DNA of 64,000 nucleotides from Desulfonatronospira thiodismutans ASO3-1 (GCF_000174435.1 NZ_ACJN02000004.1:248001-312000), one strand, 5' to 3'. Shown: positions 27,740-37,751, counted from the stretch's first letter. Translations and numbers: made by a program. The notes: a model not told the origin generated them from the letters alone.

Positions 27740-28987
27740 ATGATCAGAGCTGAAATATTATCCACCGGGGACGAAATCATGAGCGGCTCACTGGTGGATA
27801 CCAATGCTGCCTGGATTACCCGGCAGCTGCTGCAGTCAGGACTTGAGGTCGGCCGCATCTCCTGTGCGGGTGATGATCTCAGGGAACTGCAAAGTCTTAT
27901 CCAGGAGATTGCCCAGAGGGCGGATATTGCAGTTATCACCGGGGGACTTGGCCCTACCCCCGATGACATCACCGCCGAGGCCGCAGCAAGGGCCTGCGGC
28001 GTGGAGCTGGAGCAAAACAGGCAGGCCCTGCAAAGCATAGAAGACTATTTTGCCAGGCTGCAGCGGCCCATGCCTGAATCCAATCTCAAACAGGCCCTCA
28101 TTCCGGCTGGAAGTGTTTGTCTGCCCAACCCGGCCGGCACTGCCCCGGGATTTCGCCTCAATATACACAACTGCTGCCTTTTTGCCCTGCCCGGAGTACC
28201 TTCAGAAATGAAACAGATGTTTGATCTGTCTGTAACCCCCTGGATTAAAAAACACCTGGCTCAACAGCTGCAGCCCATGTCCATCCGGGTGATCTCCTGC
28301 TTCGGCATATCAGAATCTAAAACAGCACAGGCCCTGCAGGGATTTTCGTCCTCCTTTCCGGATATTCATCTGGGATTTCGCTTCAAGTTTCCTGCGATTC
28401 AGGCAAGGCTTTACTGCAGACAGCCTGCAGGCCGGACTTATGGTCAGCATATGGAAGATGCGGTCAACTGGGTCAAGCACAGACTTGGAGACAGGGTCTT
28501 TTCCAGCCGGGACAGCACACTCCAGGAGGAGACCATGCAGCTTCTGGCGGACCAGAATAAGACCCTGGCCATACTGGAAGGCTGCAGCGGAGGGATGCTG
28601 GCCCACCTTGCAACCGGCACTGAAGCCGGCAGCAAGGCCCTTTTACTGGCCAGGGTGGTCCATGAAGATTTTCAGGGATTTTCCCGCACACATGTCGATC
28701 CGCTGCACAGCGCCAGGGAACTGGCCAGTGAAATCATGACGGATGCAGAGTCCGACTTTGGGCTGGTAAATTTTGCAGCAAAAGAAGCAGACCAGACCAG
28801 GGTCTTTATGGGCCTGGCAGGCAGACATAGAACCCTGGCCAGGGAATTTACCCGCGGCTACCCGGACCGCCAGGCCAGTATCACCGCCCTTTCCTGGGCC
28901 TGCCTGAACCTCCTGCGCCTGGAGCTGTTGGAGGTAATACCCGGCAACCACTCCAGCAATTCAGCCTCAGGGGAGCCGGCCACCTGA
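27740..28987 (+). CDS. cinA: CinA family protein (molybdopterin-binding domain plus altered PncC-like domain)
   Basis: 415 residues. The N-terminal COG1058 domain begins AEILSTGDEIMSGSLVDTNA and contains VITGGLGPTPDDITAEA and LPGVPSEM. The C-terminal nicotinamide-nucleotide amidase-like domain (about 260-405) normally has the motif ESCTGG; here it reads EGCSGGMLAHLATG, so the usual serine is replaced. CinA proteins hydrolyse ADP-ribose or deamidate NMN in the pyridine nucleotide cycle. The first domain looks intact, while amidase activity is doubtful. The ATG at 27740 lacks a strong ribosome site but matches the family start. Confidence 0.92.
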   Translation: MIRAEILSTGDEIMSGSLVDTNAAWITRQLLQSGLEVGRISCAGDDLRELQSLIQEIAQRADIAVITGGLGPTPDDITAEAAARACGVELEQNRQALQSIEDYFARLQRPMPESNLKQALIPAGSVCLPNPAGTAPGFRLNIHNCCLFALPGVPSEMKQMFDLSVTPWIKKHLAQQLQPMSIRVISCFGISESKTAQALQGFSSSFPDIHLGFRFKFPAIQARLYCRQPAGRTYGQHMEDAVNWVKHRLGDRVFSSRDSTLQEETMQLLADQNKTLAILEGCSGGMLAHLATGTEAGSKALLLARVVHEDFQGFSRTHVDPLHSARELASEIMTDAESDFGLVNFAAKEADQTRVFMGLAGRHRTLAREFTRGYPDRQASITALSWACLNLLRLELLEVIPGNHSSNSASGEPAT

Positions 28988-29073
28988 GTCAATTGCACTG
29001 ACTTGATAAGTGACGCCTTTTCCTATAGTAGATTTAAGTCATCTTCCAACCTCTCCAGAGCAGTGAAAGCTTT

Positions 29074-29976
29074 ATGAATAAAGAAAAAAACAAGTTGTCG
29101 ACCAACAAAGAGCATATCATTGAATTTCTGCTGGAGGGCAAACCCGGCCCACCCAAAGCTCAGGCAGGCTGGGGACTGGACCATGAGGGCTCCCCCTTTA
29201 TCCTGCCTTCCATCGGTGGAATCACATTGAACGTGCAGGTGGGGGACAGCGCTTTCGGCTGGGCCGGAGACCACGTGGAACCAGGGGTGAGCTGTACCGG
29301 CAATACCCACAAGCCTGCAGAGCATCCCAATAACTCCTTGCAGTTGTTTTCCTGCATAGGCAACAGGGCCACGGTAATTTCCGGAGAAGCAAAGGGATCC
29401 CCTGGTTTTGTCATGGGCAAGCACGGCGGATCAGAACATCTGATACTGGACTTTTCCCGGGAAATTAAAGAAAAGCTTTCCTACGAGGATACCATCCGCA
29501 TCCATGCCAGAGGACAGGGCCTGCAACTTACCGACTACCCGGAAATTGCCCTGCAAAACCTCGACCCGGATCTGCTGGAGCTCATGGATATTGAAATAAA
29601 CGACAAAAGCGGGATCAAAGTGCCGGTTACCGCCATAGTCCCGGCTGTCTGTGTCGGATCGGGCACGGGAGCGGCACATACGGCAAAAGGCGACTGTGAC
29701 ATCATCACCAGCGACCGGGATTCAGTGGATAAGTATGCTCTGGACAGTCTGCGCTTCGGCGACTTTGTGGCCCTGATGGATCAGGACCACAGATTCGGAC
29801 GCACCTACCGTCAGGGATGGCTGGCCATTGGAGTCATATCCCACAGCGATTGCAGGCGGGCAGGTCATGGACCAGGAGTTACAACCGTTATGACTGCTGA
29901 AAGCTCACTGATTGAACCCGTGATATCCAGAAAGGCCAATGTCGGAGTTTTGCTGGACATTGGAACCCGGACCTGA
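29074..29976 (+). CDS. DUF4438 family protein
   Basis: A 300-residue cytoplasmic protein matching DUF4438 through features such as [28 protein letters not shown], the [12 protein letters not shown] block and [15 protein letters not shown]. The region [17 protein letters not shown] is also conserved in the family. The function is unknown; beta-barrel folds have been seen in this family, and the conserved His/Asp residues may bind a ligand. It follows cinA by 86 bp and may be co-transcribed. Confidence 0.82.
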   Translation: MNKEKNKLSTNKEHIIEFLLEGKPGPPKAQAGWGLDHEGSPFILPSIGGITLNVQVGDSAFGWAGDHVEPGVSCTGNTHKPAEHPNNSLQLFSCIGNRATVISGEAKGSPGFVMGKHGGSEHLILDFSREIKEKLSYEDTIRIHARGQGLQLTDYPEIALQNLDPDLLELMDIEINDKSGIKVPVTAIVPAVCVGSGTGAAHTAKGDCDIITSDRDSVDKYALDSLRFGDFVALMDQDHRFGRTYRQGWLAIGVISHSDCRRAGHGPGVTTVMTAESSLIEPVISRKANVGVLLDIGTRT

Positions 29977-30136
29977 GGCCGTCCCCTTCTCCCTGCTGCA
30001 GGCGCTTCAAACCGGTGTCAGACAAAAAAAGGGCTTTTAAACTATACTGACATCTGATAAAAAAATATTTTAAGCCGCAACAGTAAAAATTTGCGGCCAA
30101 CGCACTGATGGCAGAAAACACCTACAGGAGAAGGGC

Positions 30137-30547
30137 ATGAGCAACAATAAGAGCGTGGAAGAAATCCTCACCCCTGAAGTACTCCAGCAAATATTTCCAC
30201 CCAGCAGGGCTGATGATTTTTTTGAGGCCCTGTACGGTGATCCCGGGGAGGGCACTTTCGACATCCAGCTGATGCTGGCTGGCAACGCCGGGGATCGGCT
30301 GGATATGGAATTCAGGCTCAAGCAGAGATCTGGAAAGTGCATGGCATGCAACCTGACCTATGGGCTTCCCCAGGTTTTCAGCAGACATCCTGTAATCGAC
30401 CTCCCGGGCCTGATGAAAGAGATCAACGCCCTCTTGCCCCAGGGCATGCAGGCCACTGACTGGAAGCTGGGCAGCACCAGAGAAGTAAGTTCCGAACTGC
30501 ACATAATCCCCTGGAGCCTTTATTTAAGTGGTGAGAATAAAGGATAA
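30137..30547 (+). CDS. Hypothetical protein, 136 residues
   Basis: The start is supported by an AGGAG ribosome site (CAGGAGAAGGGC). The sequence is alpha/beta with a helical N-terminus (VEEILTPEVLQQIFPPSRADDFFEAL) and a beta-rich core containing a C-x-x-C pair (GKCMACNLTYG). I do not recognise the family. It is followed closely by a PrcB-like lipoprotein gene on the same strand. Confidence 0.75.
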   Translation: MSNNKSVEEILTPEVLQQIFPPSRADDFFEALYGDPGEGTFDIQLMLAGNAGDRLDMEFRLKQRSGKCMACNLTYGLPQVFSRHPVIDLPGLMKEINALLPQGMQATDWKLGSTREVSSELHIIPWSLYLSGENKG

Positions 30548-30569
30548 CTGTTGAGCGCTCAGAAATCAC

Positions 30570-31058
30570 ATGATGCAGACAATAAGCTCCCCCGGAGGTT
30601 TTCACAGCAGCATCTTGCTGGCCGTAAGCCTTTTTCTTCTTTCTGGCCTTATTTCCTGCAGCCAGGACGGCCAGGATGCACTTAGTGCTGAGATAGCACA
30701 CCAGTGGTCGGGACACTATGCAGAAATAAAAATCCCGGCTGCCATGGCCGGAGACAGGGAAAACTGGCAGGAAGTCTGGAGTCTGCTCCGGGAATCCAGG
30801 CCGGAATGGCCTGAAAAGACCGGGGCTTTCGCCGTCTTTTACGCAGGTCAGCGCCCCACGGGCGGATATCGGATGGAAGTGGAAATAACCCACCAGGACA
30901 GTGATGTCATCAGGTTGCAGTGCAGCCTTCATCCCCCGGATGGACCGGCTACCACCGCTTTGACCTTTCCCTGGAAAGTAGTCGCCCTCAGCGGGGTGGA
31001 AGGCAGGGAGGTGCAGGTCCGGCACTGCGGATCACCGCTTGCAGAGCCCCCGCTATGA
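30570..31058 (+). CDS. Lipoprotein with PrcB_C-like domain
   Basis: 162 residues with a signal peptide and lipobox ending LISC (C31). The C-terminal half has the PrcB_C pattern FAVFYAGQRPTGGYRMEVE and later PPDGPATTALTFPWKVVAL. PrcB-like domains occur in exported proteins linked to protease complexes, but many members have no known role. Two tandem ATGs (30570 and 30573) are possible starts. It lies 22 bp after the preceding hypothetical gene. Confidence 0.72.
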   Translation: MMQTISSPGGFHSSILLAVSLFLLSGLISCSQDGQDALSAEIAHQWSGHYAEIKIPAAMAGDRENWQEVWSLLRESRPEWPEKTGAFAVFYAGQRPTGGYRMEVEITHQDSDVIRLQCSLHPPDGPATTALTFPWKVVALSGVEGREVQVRHCGSPLAEPPL

Positions 31059-31251
31059 TAAGCCGCAACGCCTCTTTTTGCCTTTGATGTTATCAGTTGC
31101 ATGAAGAAGAAAGATGTTAGCCGCTGATCTCGCCCCAGTGAAATAATAAGAGATTTCACGGGGTAAACTGATCTACGCTGATTAAAATCATTTTGATACA
31201 ATATAGAATAAGCCGGGATTAGATTTTTTCAACCTCTTGCAGGGGAAAAAC

Positions 31252-33774
31252 ATGAAAAAAAGCCTGCACTCCACAGGGCACAGCGCCCATACCCAAGATG
31301 AGCCCTCCCAGGAAACCCTGCGCAAGTATCAGGCGATAGTTTCCACGGTCAAAGAACCCATGTCTTTTGTGGACCGCAATTACGTTTACCAGGCAGTAAA
31401 TCAGGCATACTTAGACACTTTTGCCGGAAGCAGGAAAGAAATTGTCGGCCACACCGTAGAAAGCCTTCTCGGCGCTCATGTGTTTGACAACATCGTCAAG
31501 CCCAGACTGGACCGCTGTCTTGAAGGAAAAGAGGAGCACTATGAGTCATGGTTCGATACTCCGGCTGGCATTCAGGAGTGCCTTTCAGTCTTTTTCCACC
31601 CCTGCCTGGACGAAAATGGACAAATCCAGGGCGTCATCGTCCATGCACGCAACATTACAGAGCAGAAACGTCTGGAAGAAGCCCTGCGCCGTTCTCAGCA
31701 GTATTACCGGGCTATATTCGAGACCACGGGCACGGCCCAGGTCATAATCGAAGAGGACACCACCATTTCCCTGGCCAACTCGAGGTTTGAAGGACTAAGC
31801 GGCTATTGCAGGCAGGATATTGAAGGCAGAAAATCCTGGACCGAATTCGTCCACCCCCAGGACCTGGAGCAGATGAGGCATTTTCATTTTTCCAGACGCA
31901 AGGATGACTATACCGCCCCGCGCCAGTACGAATTCCGCTTCATTGATGCACATGGACATGAGCATCACATCTATCTTTGCATAGATACCATTCCAGGCAC
32001 TACCCAGAGCATTGCGTCCCTTATGGATATTACAGAGCGTAAGCAGGCCGAAAATGCCCTGCAGGAAAGCCGTGCTCAGCTGCAGGCCATTACAGACTCG
32101 GCCCAGGACGCCATTGTCCTGATGGGGCCTGAAGGTGAAATTGCCTACTGGAACCCCATGGCTGAATCAATTTTCGGATATACCGCGGAAGAAATCGTGG
32201 GCAAGGACCTGCACAATATCCTGGCCCCGGCAAGATACCATGAGCAACACCTGAAAGCCTTCCAGCATTTTCAGCAGACCGGCAGGGGAGATGCCATAGG
32301 CAAAACAATTGAATTATCCGCCCTTGACCGGGATGGCAGAGAATTCCCCATTTCCCTTTCCCTGTCCGCTGTATCTTTGCAGAACAGGTGGCACGCGGTG
32401 GGTATCGTCCGCGACATTACAAGGCAGAAAGACGCCGAGGAGAAAATCGTAAAGGCCAGGGACGAAGCTGAAGCAGCCAACAGGGCCAAGTCTGAATTTC
32501 TGGCCAACATGAGCCACGAGATTCGCACTCCCATAAACGGCATCATGGGAATGATGCAGCTTCTGGAAGCCACCAGCCTGGACGTGGAGCAGGCGCAGTA
32601 TGTGCAGATGGGGCTCACGTCCGCCCGCAGGCTGACCAGGCTTCTCTCGGATATCCTTGATCTGTCCCGGATTGAGGCCGGTCAGATGGAGATCAGGCAG
32701 GAAGAATTTGATGTCAGAAAACTCTGCTTTTCAGTGACAGAGCTTTTCATGGTCACCTGTCGGGAAAAGAATATTGCCCTGGAATACAGCCTGGATCCGC
32801 AACTGCCTGAAATCCTTCTGGGAGACGAGACCAGGCTGCAGCAGATTCTGTTCAACCTGGTGGGCAATGCCCTTAAATTCACCGAGCAGGGCCGGGTACA
32901 GGTGAACTGGCATCTGATGAAACGTCGGGAAAGAGATATCCAGGTGCTTCTTACCGTATCCGATACTGGCATAGGCATGACTCCCCACAGGGCCGGGGAT
33001 CTTTTCAAGCCCTTTGTCCAGGCCGAGAACGCCTACACCCGCAAATACCAGGGAGCAGGCCTTGGCCTGTCCATAGTCAAAAGGCTTGTGGAACTCATGC
33101 ACGGAGAGGTAACCGTAGAGAGCATGCCGGATGCAGGCAGCACTTTCAATATTCTTTTGCCCCTTAAGGTGCCTGAGCAGCCTGAAAAGGAACAACAACT
33201 GGATGCTTCTGAATCAGCCCCGGATAATCAAGGGCTTCGAGTTCTCCTGGTTGAAGATGACCCATCCAACCAGCTGCCCATGAAGCGCCTGCTGCAGAAG
33301 TCCGGACACCAGGTAAGCCTGGCCGGGAACGGTCAAAAGGCCCTGGATATGCTTGCCCACCAGGATTTCGACTGTATTCTCATGGATATTCAGATGCCGG
33401 GCATGGACGGGATGGAGGCCACAAGGCGTATCCGCGCCGCAGGGGACAGGAGACAGGAATCAGAGATCAGAGATCAGAGGTCAGAAGTCAGGGAGCACAA
33501 ATCAGAGGTCAGTGGTCTGGGATCAAAGGAAGGAGAGCCCATCCCTGAATCCCTCAATTCCCAGATCCCTGAATCCCAGAATTCTTCAATCCCAGAATCC
33601 CTCAATTCCCCAATCCCTGAATCCCCGAATTCCCAGATCCCAATAATAGCTTTAACCGCTTACGCCATGGATGGTGACCGGGAGCGGTTTCTCGAGGCAG
33701 GCATGAATGACTGCCTGGCCAAGCCGGTACAGAAAGACGACCTGGAGCGGATGCTCAGGAAACATTGCTCATAA
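31252..33774 (+). CDS. Hybrid sensor histidine kinase with three PAS domains and a receiver
   Basis: 840 residues from the ATG at 31252 (AGGGG upstream; a TTG at 31237 is rejected). Three PAS domains lie at about 25-135, 145-260 and 270-385. HisKA carries the phosphorylatable H422 in [12 protein letters not shown]. HATPase_c covers about 530-645 (N box [13 protein letters not shown] boxes VSDTGIGM and [12 protein letters not shown]). The C-terminal receiver spans about 668-840 with acidic VEDDP and phosphoacceptor D712 in [12 protein letters not shown]. It has no transmembrane segment, so it is a cytoplasmic sensor. The receiver contains a 60-residue low-complexity insert between helix 3 and strand 4. 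No separate response regulator is adjacent. Confidence 0.95.
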   Translation: MKKSLHSTGHSAHTQDEPSQETLRKYQAIVSTVKEPMSFVDRNYVYQAVNQAYLDTFAGSRKEIVGHTVESLLGAHVFDNIVKPRLDRCLEGKEEHYESWFDTPAGIQECLSVFFHPCLDENGQIQGVIVHARNITEQKRLEEALRRSQQYYRAIFETTGTAQVIIEEDTTISLANSRFEGLSGYCRQDIEGRKSWTEFVHPQDLEQMRHFHFSRRKDDYTAPRQYEFRFIDAHGHEHHIYLCIDTIPGTTQSIASLMDITERKQAENALQESRAQLQAITDSAQDAIVLMGPEGEIAYWNPMAESIFGYTAEEIVGKDLHNILAPARYHEQHLKAFQHFQQTGRGDAIGKTIELSALDRDGREFPISLSLSAVSLQNRWHAVGIVRDITRQKDAEEKIVKARDEAEAANRAKSEFLANMSHEIRTPINGIMGMMQLLEATSLDVEQAQYVQMGLTSARRLTRLLSDILDLSRIEAGQMEIRQEEFDVRKLCFSVTELFMVTCREKNIALEYSLDPQLPEILLGDETRLQQILFNLVGNALKFTEQGRVQVNWHLMKRRERDIQVLLTVSDTGIGMTPHRAGDLFKPFVQAENAYTRKYQGAGLGLSIVKRLVELMHGEVTVESMPDAGSTFNILLPLKVPEQPEKEQQLDASESAPDNQGLRVLLVEDDPSNQLPMKRLLQKSGHQVSLAGNGQKALDMLAHQDFDCILMDIQMPGMDGMEATRRIRAAGDRRQESEIRDQRSEVREHKSEVSGLGSKEGEPIPESLNSQIPESQNSSIPESLNSPIPESPNSQIPIIALTAYAMDGDRERFLEAGMNDCLAKPVQKDDLERMLRKHCS
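33457..33636 (+). repeat. In-frame repeat expansion inside the receiver domain
   Basis: 180 bp, exactly 60 codons. The first half is built from TCAGAGATCAGAGGTCAGAAG-like units; the second half is four imperfect 24-bp units encoding [24 protein letters not shown] and IPESPNSQ. The domain resumes with [11 protein letters not shown], so the last unit merges with the genuine IP of strand 4. Flanking receiver motifs are intact. Confidence 0.92.
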
Positions 33775-33975
33775 CGCCTCCTGAACTGTTTTCTGTGCCG
33801 GTGGCTTTCAGGAACAGGGCTGCAGGACCAACCCTTTACATGCTGCTGGTTTTCTTCCATCTTCCGGCCGGCATCGGCAACCCGGCAAGTCACTGACCCG
33901 GCGCAGCTGTTTCATCTGTCCATGCCGGACAAGGGTCAGCATAAACCAGTTTTTCACCAGCCACAGGAGTACACC

Positions 33976-34275
33976 ATGAAGAGTTCAGCTGTATTGATCA
34001 ACAAAGATGACAATGTGGCCACTGCCACAAAGGACCTGGACGTCGGGGAAAAGGTATTGGTCCAGGACGATGATTCAACATTTGAGATTCAAGTCAAAGA
34101 ACCGGTTACCTTCGGGCACAAGTTCGCCCTTTCCGACATAAGCCAGGGCGGACAAATCATCAAGTACGGGGAAGTAATCGGGGTGGCCACCAGAGACATA
34201 TCCAGGTTCGGACATGTCCACGTGCACAATGTAGACAGCATCCGCGGAACTTTTACAGACAGAAAGGAAGGTTAG
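33976..34275 (+). CDS. UxaA family hydrolase, small (SAF-domain) subunit
   Basis: 99 residues from the ATG at 33976, which has AGGAG 8 nt upstream. It matches the N-terminal SAF domain of altronate/galactarate dehydratases (VLINKDDNVATATKDLDVGE, FGHKFALSDISQGGQIIKYG and the family-typical HVHNVDSIRG end). In split UxaA enzymes it pairs with the catalytic large subunit encoded next, 2 bp downstream. The substrate is probably a sugar acid; altronate is only one option. Confidence 0.9.
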   Translation: MKSSAVLINKDDNVATATKDLDVGEKVLVQDDDSTFEIQVKEPVTFGHKFALSDISQGGQIIKYGEVIGVATRDISRFGHVHVHNVDSIRGTFTDRKEG

Positions 34276-34277
34276 CT

Positions 34278-35441
34278 ATGAATATCTGGGGATACATGCG
34301 TCCAGACGGTCAGGTGGGAATCAGAAACATGGTGGCGGTCATCCCTACAGTGGTCTGTGCCTCGGAAACCGCCAAACATATCGCCGAGAGGACCCGGAAC
34401 ACCATTTATCTTCCCAACCAGCACGGGTGCTGCCAGCTTGGCAATGACATGCAGCTTACCACCCAGACCCTTATAAATCTCGGCAAAAATCCAAATATCG
34501 CCGCTGTCCTGGTGGTGGGCCTGGGCTGCGAAGGCGTTCCCATTAAAAAGGTCGCTGATGAAATCGCTGCCGGTTCCCGAAAAAGGGTTGAGCACCTGAT
34601 CATCCAGGAGCAGGGCGGCACCCTCAAGACCGAAGAAAAGGGTCTGCGCCTGGTCAGGGACATGATCCAAGAGACCCAGTCCCAGCACCGGGAACAGACA
34701 GACCTGTCCAGAATAATCCTGGCCCTGGAATGCGGAGGCTCGGACGCCACTTCCGGGCTGGTGTCCAATCCCGTGACCGGATATGTATCGGACAAGCTCA
34801 TCAGCCTGGGAGGGACCACCATTTTTTCCGAAACCACCGAGATCATCGGTGCTGAGCACATTTTTTCCCGGCGCGCCAAATCAGATGAGGTAAAGAAAAA
34901 ACTCCTTGATACCGTGGCCGGCTGTGAGCAGAAAGCCCGGGACCTGGGCTTTGACATGCGCGGCGGCCAGCCCACCCCGGGAAATATTCAAGGCGGGCTG
35001 ACCACCATTGAGGAAAAGTCCCTGGGCTGCATATACAAGGGAGGCAAAAAGCAGCCTTTAAATGGAGTCCTGAATTACGCACAGATACCCCGGGAAAAAG
35101 GCCTGCATTTCATGGACACGCCTGGACAGGACATAGAGTCCATTACCGGCATGATAGCCGGCGGAGCCCAGGTGGTCATCTTCACCACCGGCAGGGGCAC
35201 CCCTACAGGCTCACCCATTGCCCCTGTCATCAAGATAACCGGCAATAAAACAACCTATGAAAACATGAAGGACAACATAGAATTTGATGCCAGCCCGGTG
35301 ATCGACGGCCGGGAATCCATCGCCCAGGCCGGTGAAAGGCTTTTTCAGGAACTTATAGAGGTCATAAACGGCAAACAGACCAAGGCCGAAGCCCTGGGAC
35401 ACAGGGAATTCGGAATGTACAAGCTGCACAGCACCTTCTAA
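34278..35441 (+). CDS. UxaA family hydrolase, large (catalytic) subunit
   Basis: 387 residues. Recognisable blocks are GYMRPDGQVGIRNMVAVIPT, NQHGCCQLGND, LECGGSDATSGLVSNPVTG and FTTGRGTPTGSPIAPVIKIT, all typical of the altronate dehydratase catalytic domain, with cysteine and serine residues that coordinate the metal centre. The gene starts 2 bp after the small subunit, so the pair is translated together. It would dehydrate a hexonate-type sugar acid. No other uronate or hexonate catabolic gene is in the window. Confidence 0.92.
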   Translation: MNIWGYMRPDGQVGIRNMVAVIPTVVCASETAKHIAERTRNTIYLPNQHGCCQLGNDMQLTTQTLINLGKNPNIAAVLVVGLGCEGVPIKKVADEIAAGSRKRVEHLIIQEQGGTLKTEEKGLRLVRDMIQETQSQHREQTDLSRIILALECGGSDATSGLVSNPVTGYVSDKLISLGGTTIFSETTEIIGAEHIFSRRAKSDEVKKKLLDTVAGCEQKARDLGFDMRGGQPTPGNIQGGLTTIEEKSLGCIYKGGKKQPLNGVLNYAQIPREKGLHFMDTPGQDIESITGMIAGGAQVVIFTTGRGTPTGSPIAPVIKITGNKTTYENMKDNIEFDASPVIDGRESIAQAGERLFQELIEVINGKQTKAEALGHREFGMYKLHSTF

Positions 35442-35469
35442 TTCCAGAATGCACAGGAGCAGACAAGAA

Positions 35470-35600
35470 GTTGCCCGTGCCAGAAAAAATTCCTGAGCAC
35501 GGGAAGCCTTCAGGCGTACACCCGGCTAAAATGCGCTTTGCTGACCTGCGAAATTCTATCGGGCAGGCGGGTGCTCCGCACATACGGTTGTGAAGAATAA
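35470..35600 (-). repeat. Dispersed GC-rich repeat (family E), copy 2, inverted
   Basis: Reverse complement of the unit at 27421: TTGCCCGTGCCAG at the left, GGGAAGCCTTCAGGCGT, CGGCTAAAATGCGCTTTGCT, then ACGGTTGTGAAGAATAA at the right. It separates the UxaA operon from the methylase gene. Confidence 0.8.
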
Positions 35601-35673
35601 AGATCCACAGCAAGGCATGCCCCGCCCATATCTTTAAACGCAGCCTTAAGGTATTCGTTAGAGTTTCTTCAGG

Positions 35674-37143
35674 CTATGTGTGCCCGGATAGCATGCCGAC
35701 CTCCGCAAGTTCTCTATCCAGCTTGTCCTGGACATCTTTCAGTTCTGTGTCGATGCTGATTATCCGCTCTTTTATCTGTTCCAGGTCCGGCCTGGAAGTT
35801 CGGGTGTCTTTTCTGTACCTGCCGGGATAGAGATTATATTTGTTTCCATGGATTTTTGTGGTTGTAACAAGCATTGACCCCTTATACCCATCCTGTCTTT
35901 TCTGGAGGATGTCCATCAGGTAATCGGGGTCGAGCTTAAAGCTGCTGTTGTCTACGAACAAAACATTTTCATCCTGCTTGTCCATTTTAAGCACCAGAAC
36001 GGCCATGTCGAACGTAAGACTGGGGATATAACTCCTGGGAATTGTTATGACCGCATCCACATAGTTCACGGAGACTATGTGTGCTCTTATCAGGTGAGAA
36101 CTTTCAATGCTCAGAAACCTGGCCGGCAGCAGGATGGCCCCTCTGCCTGCACTGGGCTTCATTGCATGCAGGGTATGCGCCATGTGGGCAAGCTCCAGGG
36201 TAAAGCGCCTGCCAACCAGAGTCTCCGGAAAACGGCCAAAGGGATCTTTTCTAAGCCTGGCTGCAATCCGTGAAGAAACAGAGCCCATTTGGGGCAGGCT
36301 GATTACACAGTCAAACTTTTTTAGATTTTTGTCTTCCTCGATAAAATCCGGTTCGAGTAGAAGATTCTTTGCAGGTACTTTTGAATGATCACACCCGAAC
36401 AGGGCCAGGTGAACCCTGGCTGACAGGGCATTGGTAATAATGCTGTCCTGGGCATACACATAGTTTGCCGGTTCATTTGCAACGCAGTTGAGCAGGGCTG
36501 TACCAACCCCGCATCCGGCAAAAAACACCCTGTCTTTATCCTGGATATTTAACACCCTGGACATGAACAGGCTTAAATCCACTGGTAATGAAGCAACCCT
36601 GGCCGGATCGCCATACTCGGCAATGATCTTTTGAAAGGCCCGGCAGTAATCACTCCTGGTATCCTGTCCAGAAGCATCGAAAAGATCCTCTATGCTGTAA
36701 CCTTTCAGATTAAAGGCCCGGCAGTAATCACTCCGGGCATCCTGTCCAGAAGCATCGAAAAGATCCTTTAGGCTGTAACCGTTCAGAAACTTGATTATTC
36801 TTTCCCAGACCTCTGCATCAGCTTCCTGGTAAGGTGCATGCTGTAAAACAAGATTGAAAAGTTCCCTGTCTGAATCTGAAGGTCCGGGTCCAGCAGCAAA
36901 ATCAGCCATGTATTTGTTGATGAGTTTTGCAGTGCTTTCTTTTTCCCGGGGTTCCCTCCTTTTTTCCTGCGGAAAGATGTTCTGATGGAGCCGGGTAAAG
37001 CCGGGATATTTCTTTTTCTCAGCCTGCAGTTTCCAGAGCAGCATGGTCTGGGTCTGAAGGAAGGTCAACGCTCCCAGTCGGCGACTCTCGTGCTCGGAGT
37101 ATATATTGGAAAGCAGTTTATATATTTCGTCATACCTGCTCAT
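35674..37143 (-). CDS. Type I HsdM-like adenine methylase with degenerate catalytic motif
   Basis: 489 residues. The fold follows HsdM: a helical N-terminal domain, the SAM-binding motif I as VFFAGCGVGTALL (about 206-217), and the C-terminal DAVITIPRSYIPSLTFDMAVLVLK block. The catalytic NPPY/F motif is missing: the equivalent position reads FDCVISLPQMGS (about 277-288), so methyl transfer to adenine is doubtful. Residues 122-145 are duplicated at 148-171. The gene overlaps the S-like gene by 4 bp. No HsdR restriction subunit is present in the window. It could be an inactive remnant or a repurposed DNA-recognition complex. Confidence 0.85.
   Translation of the reverse strand: MSRYDEIYKLLSNIYSEHESRRLGALTFLQTQTMLLWKLQAEKKKYPGFTRLHQNIFPQEKRREPREKESTAKLINKYMADFAAGPGPSDSDRELFNLVLQHAPYQEADAEVWERIIKFLNGYSLKDLFDASGQDARSDYCRAFNLKGYSIEDLFDASGQDTRSDYCRAFQKIIAEYGDPARVASLPVDLSLFMSRVLNIQDKDRVFFAGCGVGTALLNCVANEPANYVYAQDSIITNALSARVHLALFGCDHSKVPAKNLLLEPDFIEEDKNLKKFDCVISLPQMGSVSSRIAARLRKDPFGRFPETLVGRRFTLELAHMAHTLHAMKPSAGRGAILLPARFLSIESSHLIRAHIVSVNYVDAVITIPRSYIPSLTFDMAVLVLKMDKQDENVLFVDNSSFKLDPDYLMDILQKRQDGYKGSMLVTTTKIHGNKYNLYPGRYRKDTRTSRPDLEQIKERIISIDTELKDVQDKLDRELAEVGMLSGHT
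36648..36788 (-). repeat. Internal tandem duplication in the HsdM-like gene
   Basis: Two copies of about 75-78 bp in frame encode GYSLKDLFDASGQDARSDYC and GYSIEDLFDASGQDTRSDYC. They differ at only a few positions, so the duplication is recent and keeps the frame open. Confidence 0.9.
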
Positions 37144-37751
37144 TTCATACCTCCGCCAAGAATACCGTCTATCCCTACCTGTACCATCTCTTCCCTGTGC
37201 TTCAGTCTTTGACGCGTAAGACGTTCTTCCTTAAGCCACAAATACCAGATTCTGACAATCCTCTCCTGATCGTTTTGCTCTGGAAGAGGCACTTCTAAGT
37301 TTTCCAGGACAGATTTGGTTACAACCCTCTGGAAAGAACCCCCGGCCTCAGCCATGAAATATTTCTGGGCCCTGTCGGAATTCAGATACCAGTTCAGGTA
37401 ATGAGGAAGGGTTTTATCGTCCTTGATCCTTAAGACCATAAAGCTTGGGGCAGCAGCAGTATTTTCCGGGACAGGGCTTTCCAGTACAACTGAATGGCTC
37501 TGTCCGGAACGACCGAAAAAAAGGATATCTCCAGGTTTGAGAAAGTAGCTTTCAATCTTTCTTCCCTTAAAGCGGATCCTGATCAACTCATCATGATTGA
37601 CGCGCCTCCAGGCTGCTGTGTCCTTGGGGCGGATCACCCGCATGTTGCCCTGTGGATCTTCTTCCATCTTTTTCCTGGCCGGAAGACCTGCCGTGATCTT
37701 GGCTACTTCCTTAAGCTTTACCAATCTGGTCTGTTCTGTGTCGCTGGGCAT
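37140..37751 (-). CDS. Half-length type I specificity (HsdS-like) subunit with one target-recognition domain
   Basis: 203 residues, about half the usual HsdS length. It contains one TRD (VKLKEVAKITAGLPARKKM, then YFLKPGDILFFGRSGQSHSVVLE and ...SFMVLRIKD) and one conserved coiled region (LEVPLPEQNDQERIVRIWYLWLKEERLTRQR). Half-S proteins can work as dimers. Its end overlaps the methylase start by 4 bp (ATG/stop), so the two are translationally coupled and probably form a complex. Without a nuclease the pair might only bind or mark DNA. Confidence 0.85.
   Translation of the reverse strand: MPSDTEQTRLVKLKEVAKITAGLPARKKMEEDPQGNMRVIRPKDTAAWRRVNHDELIRIRFKGRKIESYFLKPGDILFFGRSGQSHSVVLESPVPENTAAAPSFMVLRIKDDKTLPHYLNWYLNSDRAQKYFMAEAGGSFQRVVTKSVLENLEVPLPEQNDQERIVRIWYLWLKEERLTRQRLKHREEMVQVGIDGILGGGMK

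Noticed and set aside
35362-35613. 83-residue frame over the family E repeat
   Set aside because: Within a dispersed repeat and overlapping the UxaA end; no ribosome site.
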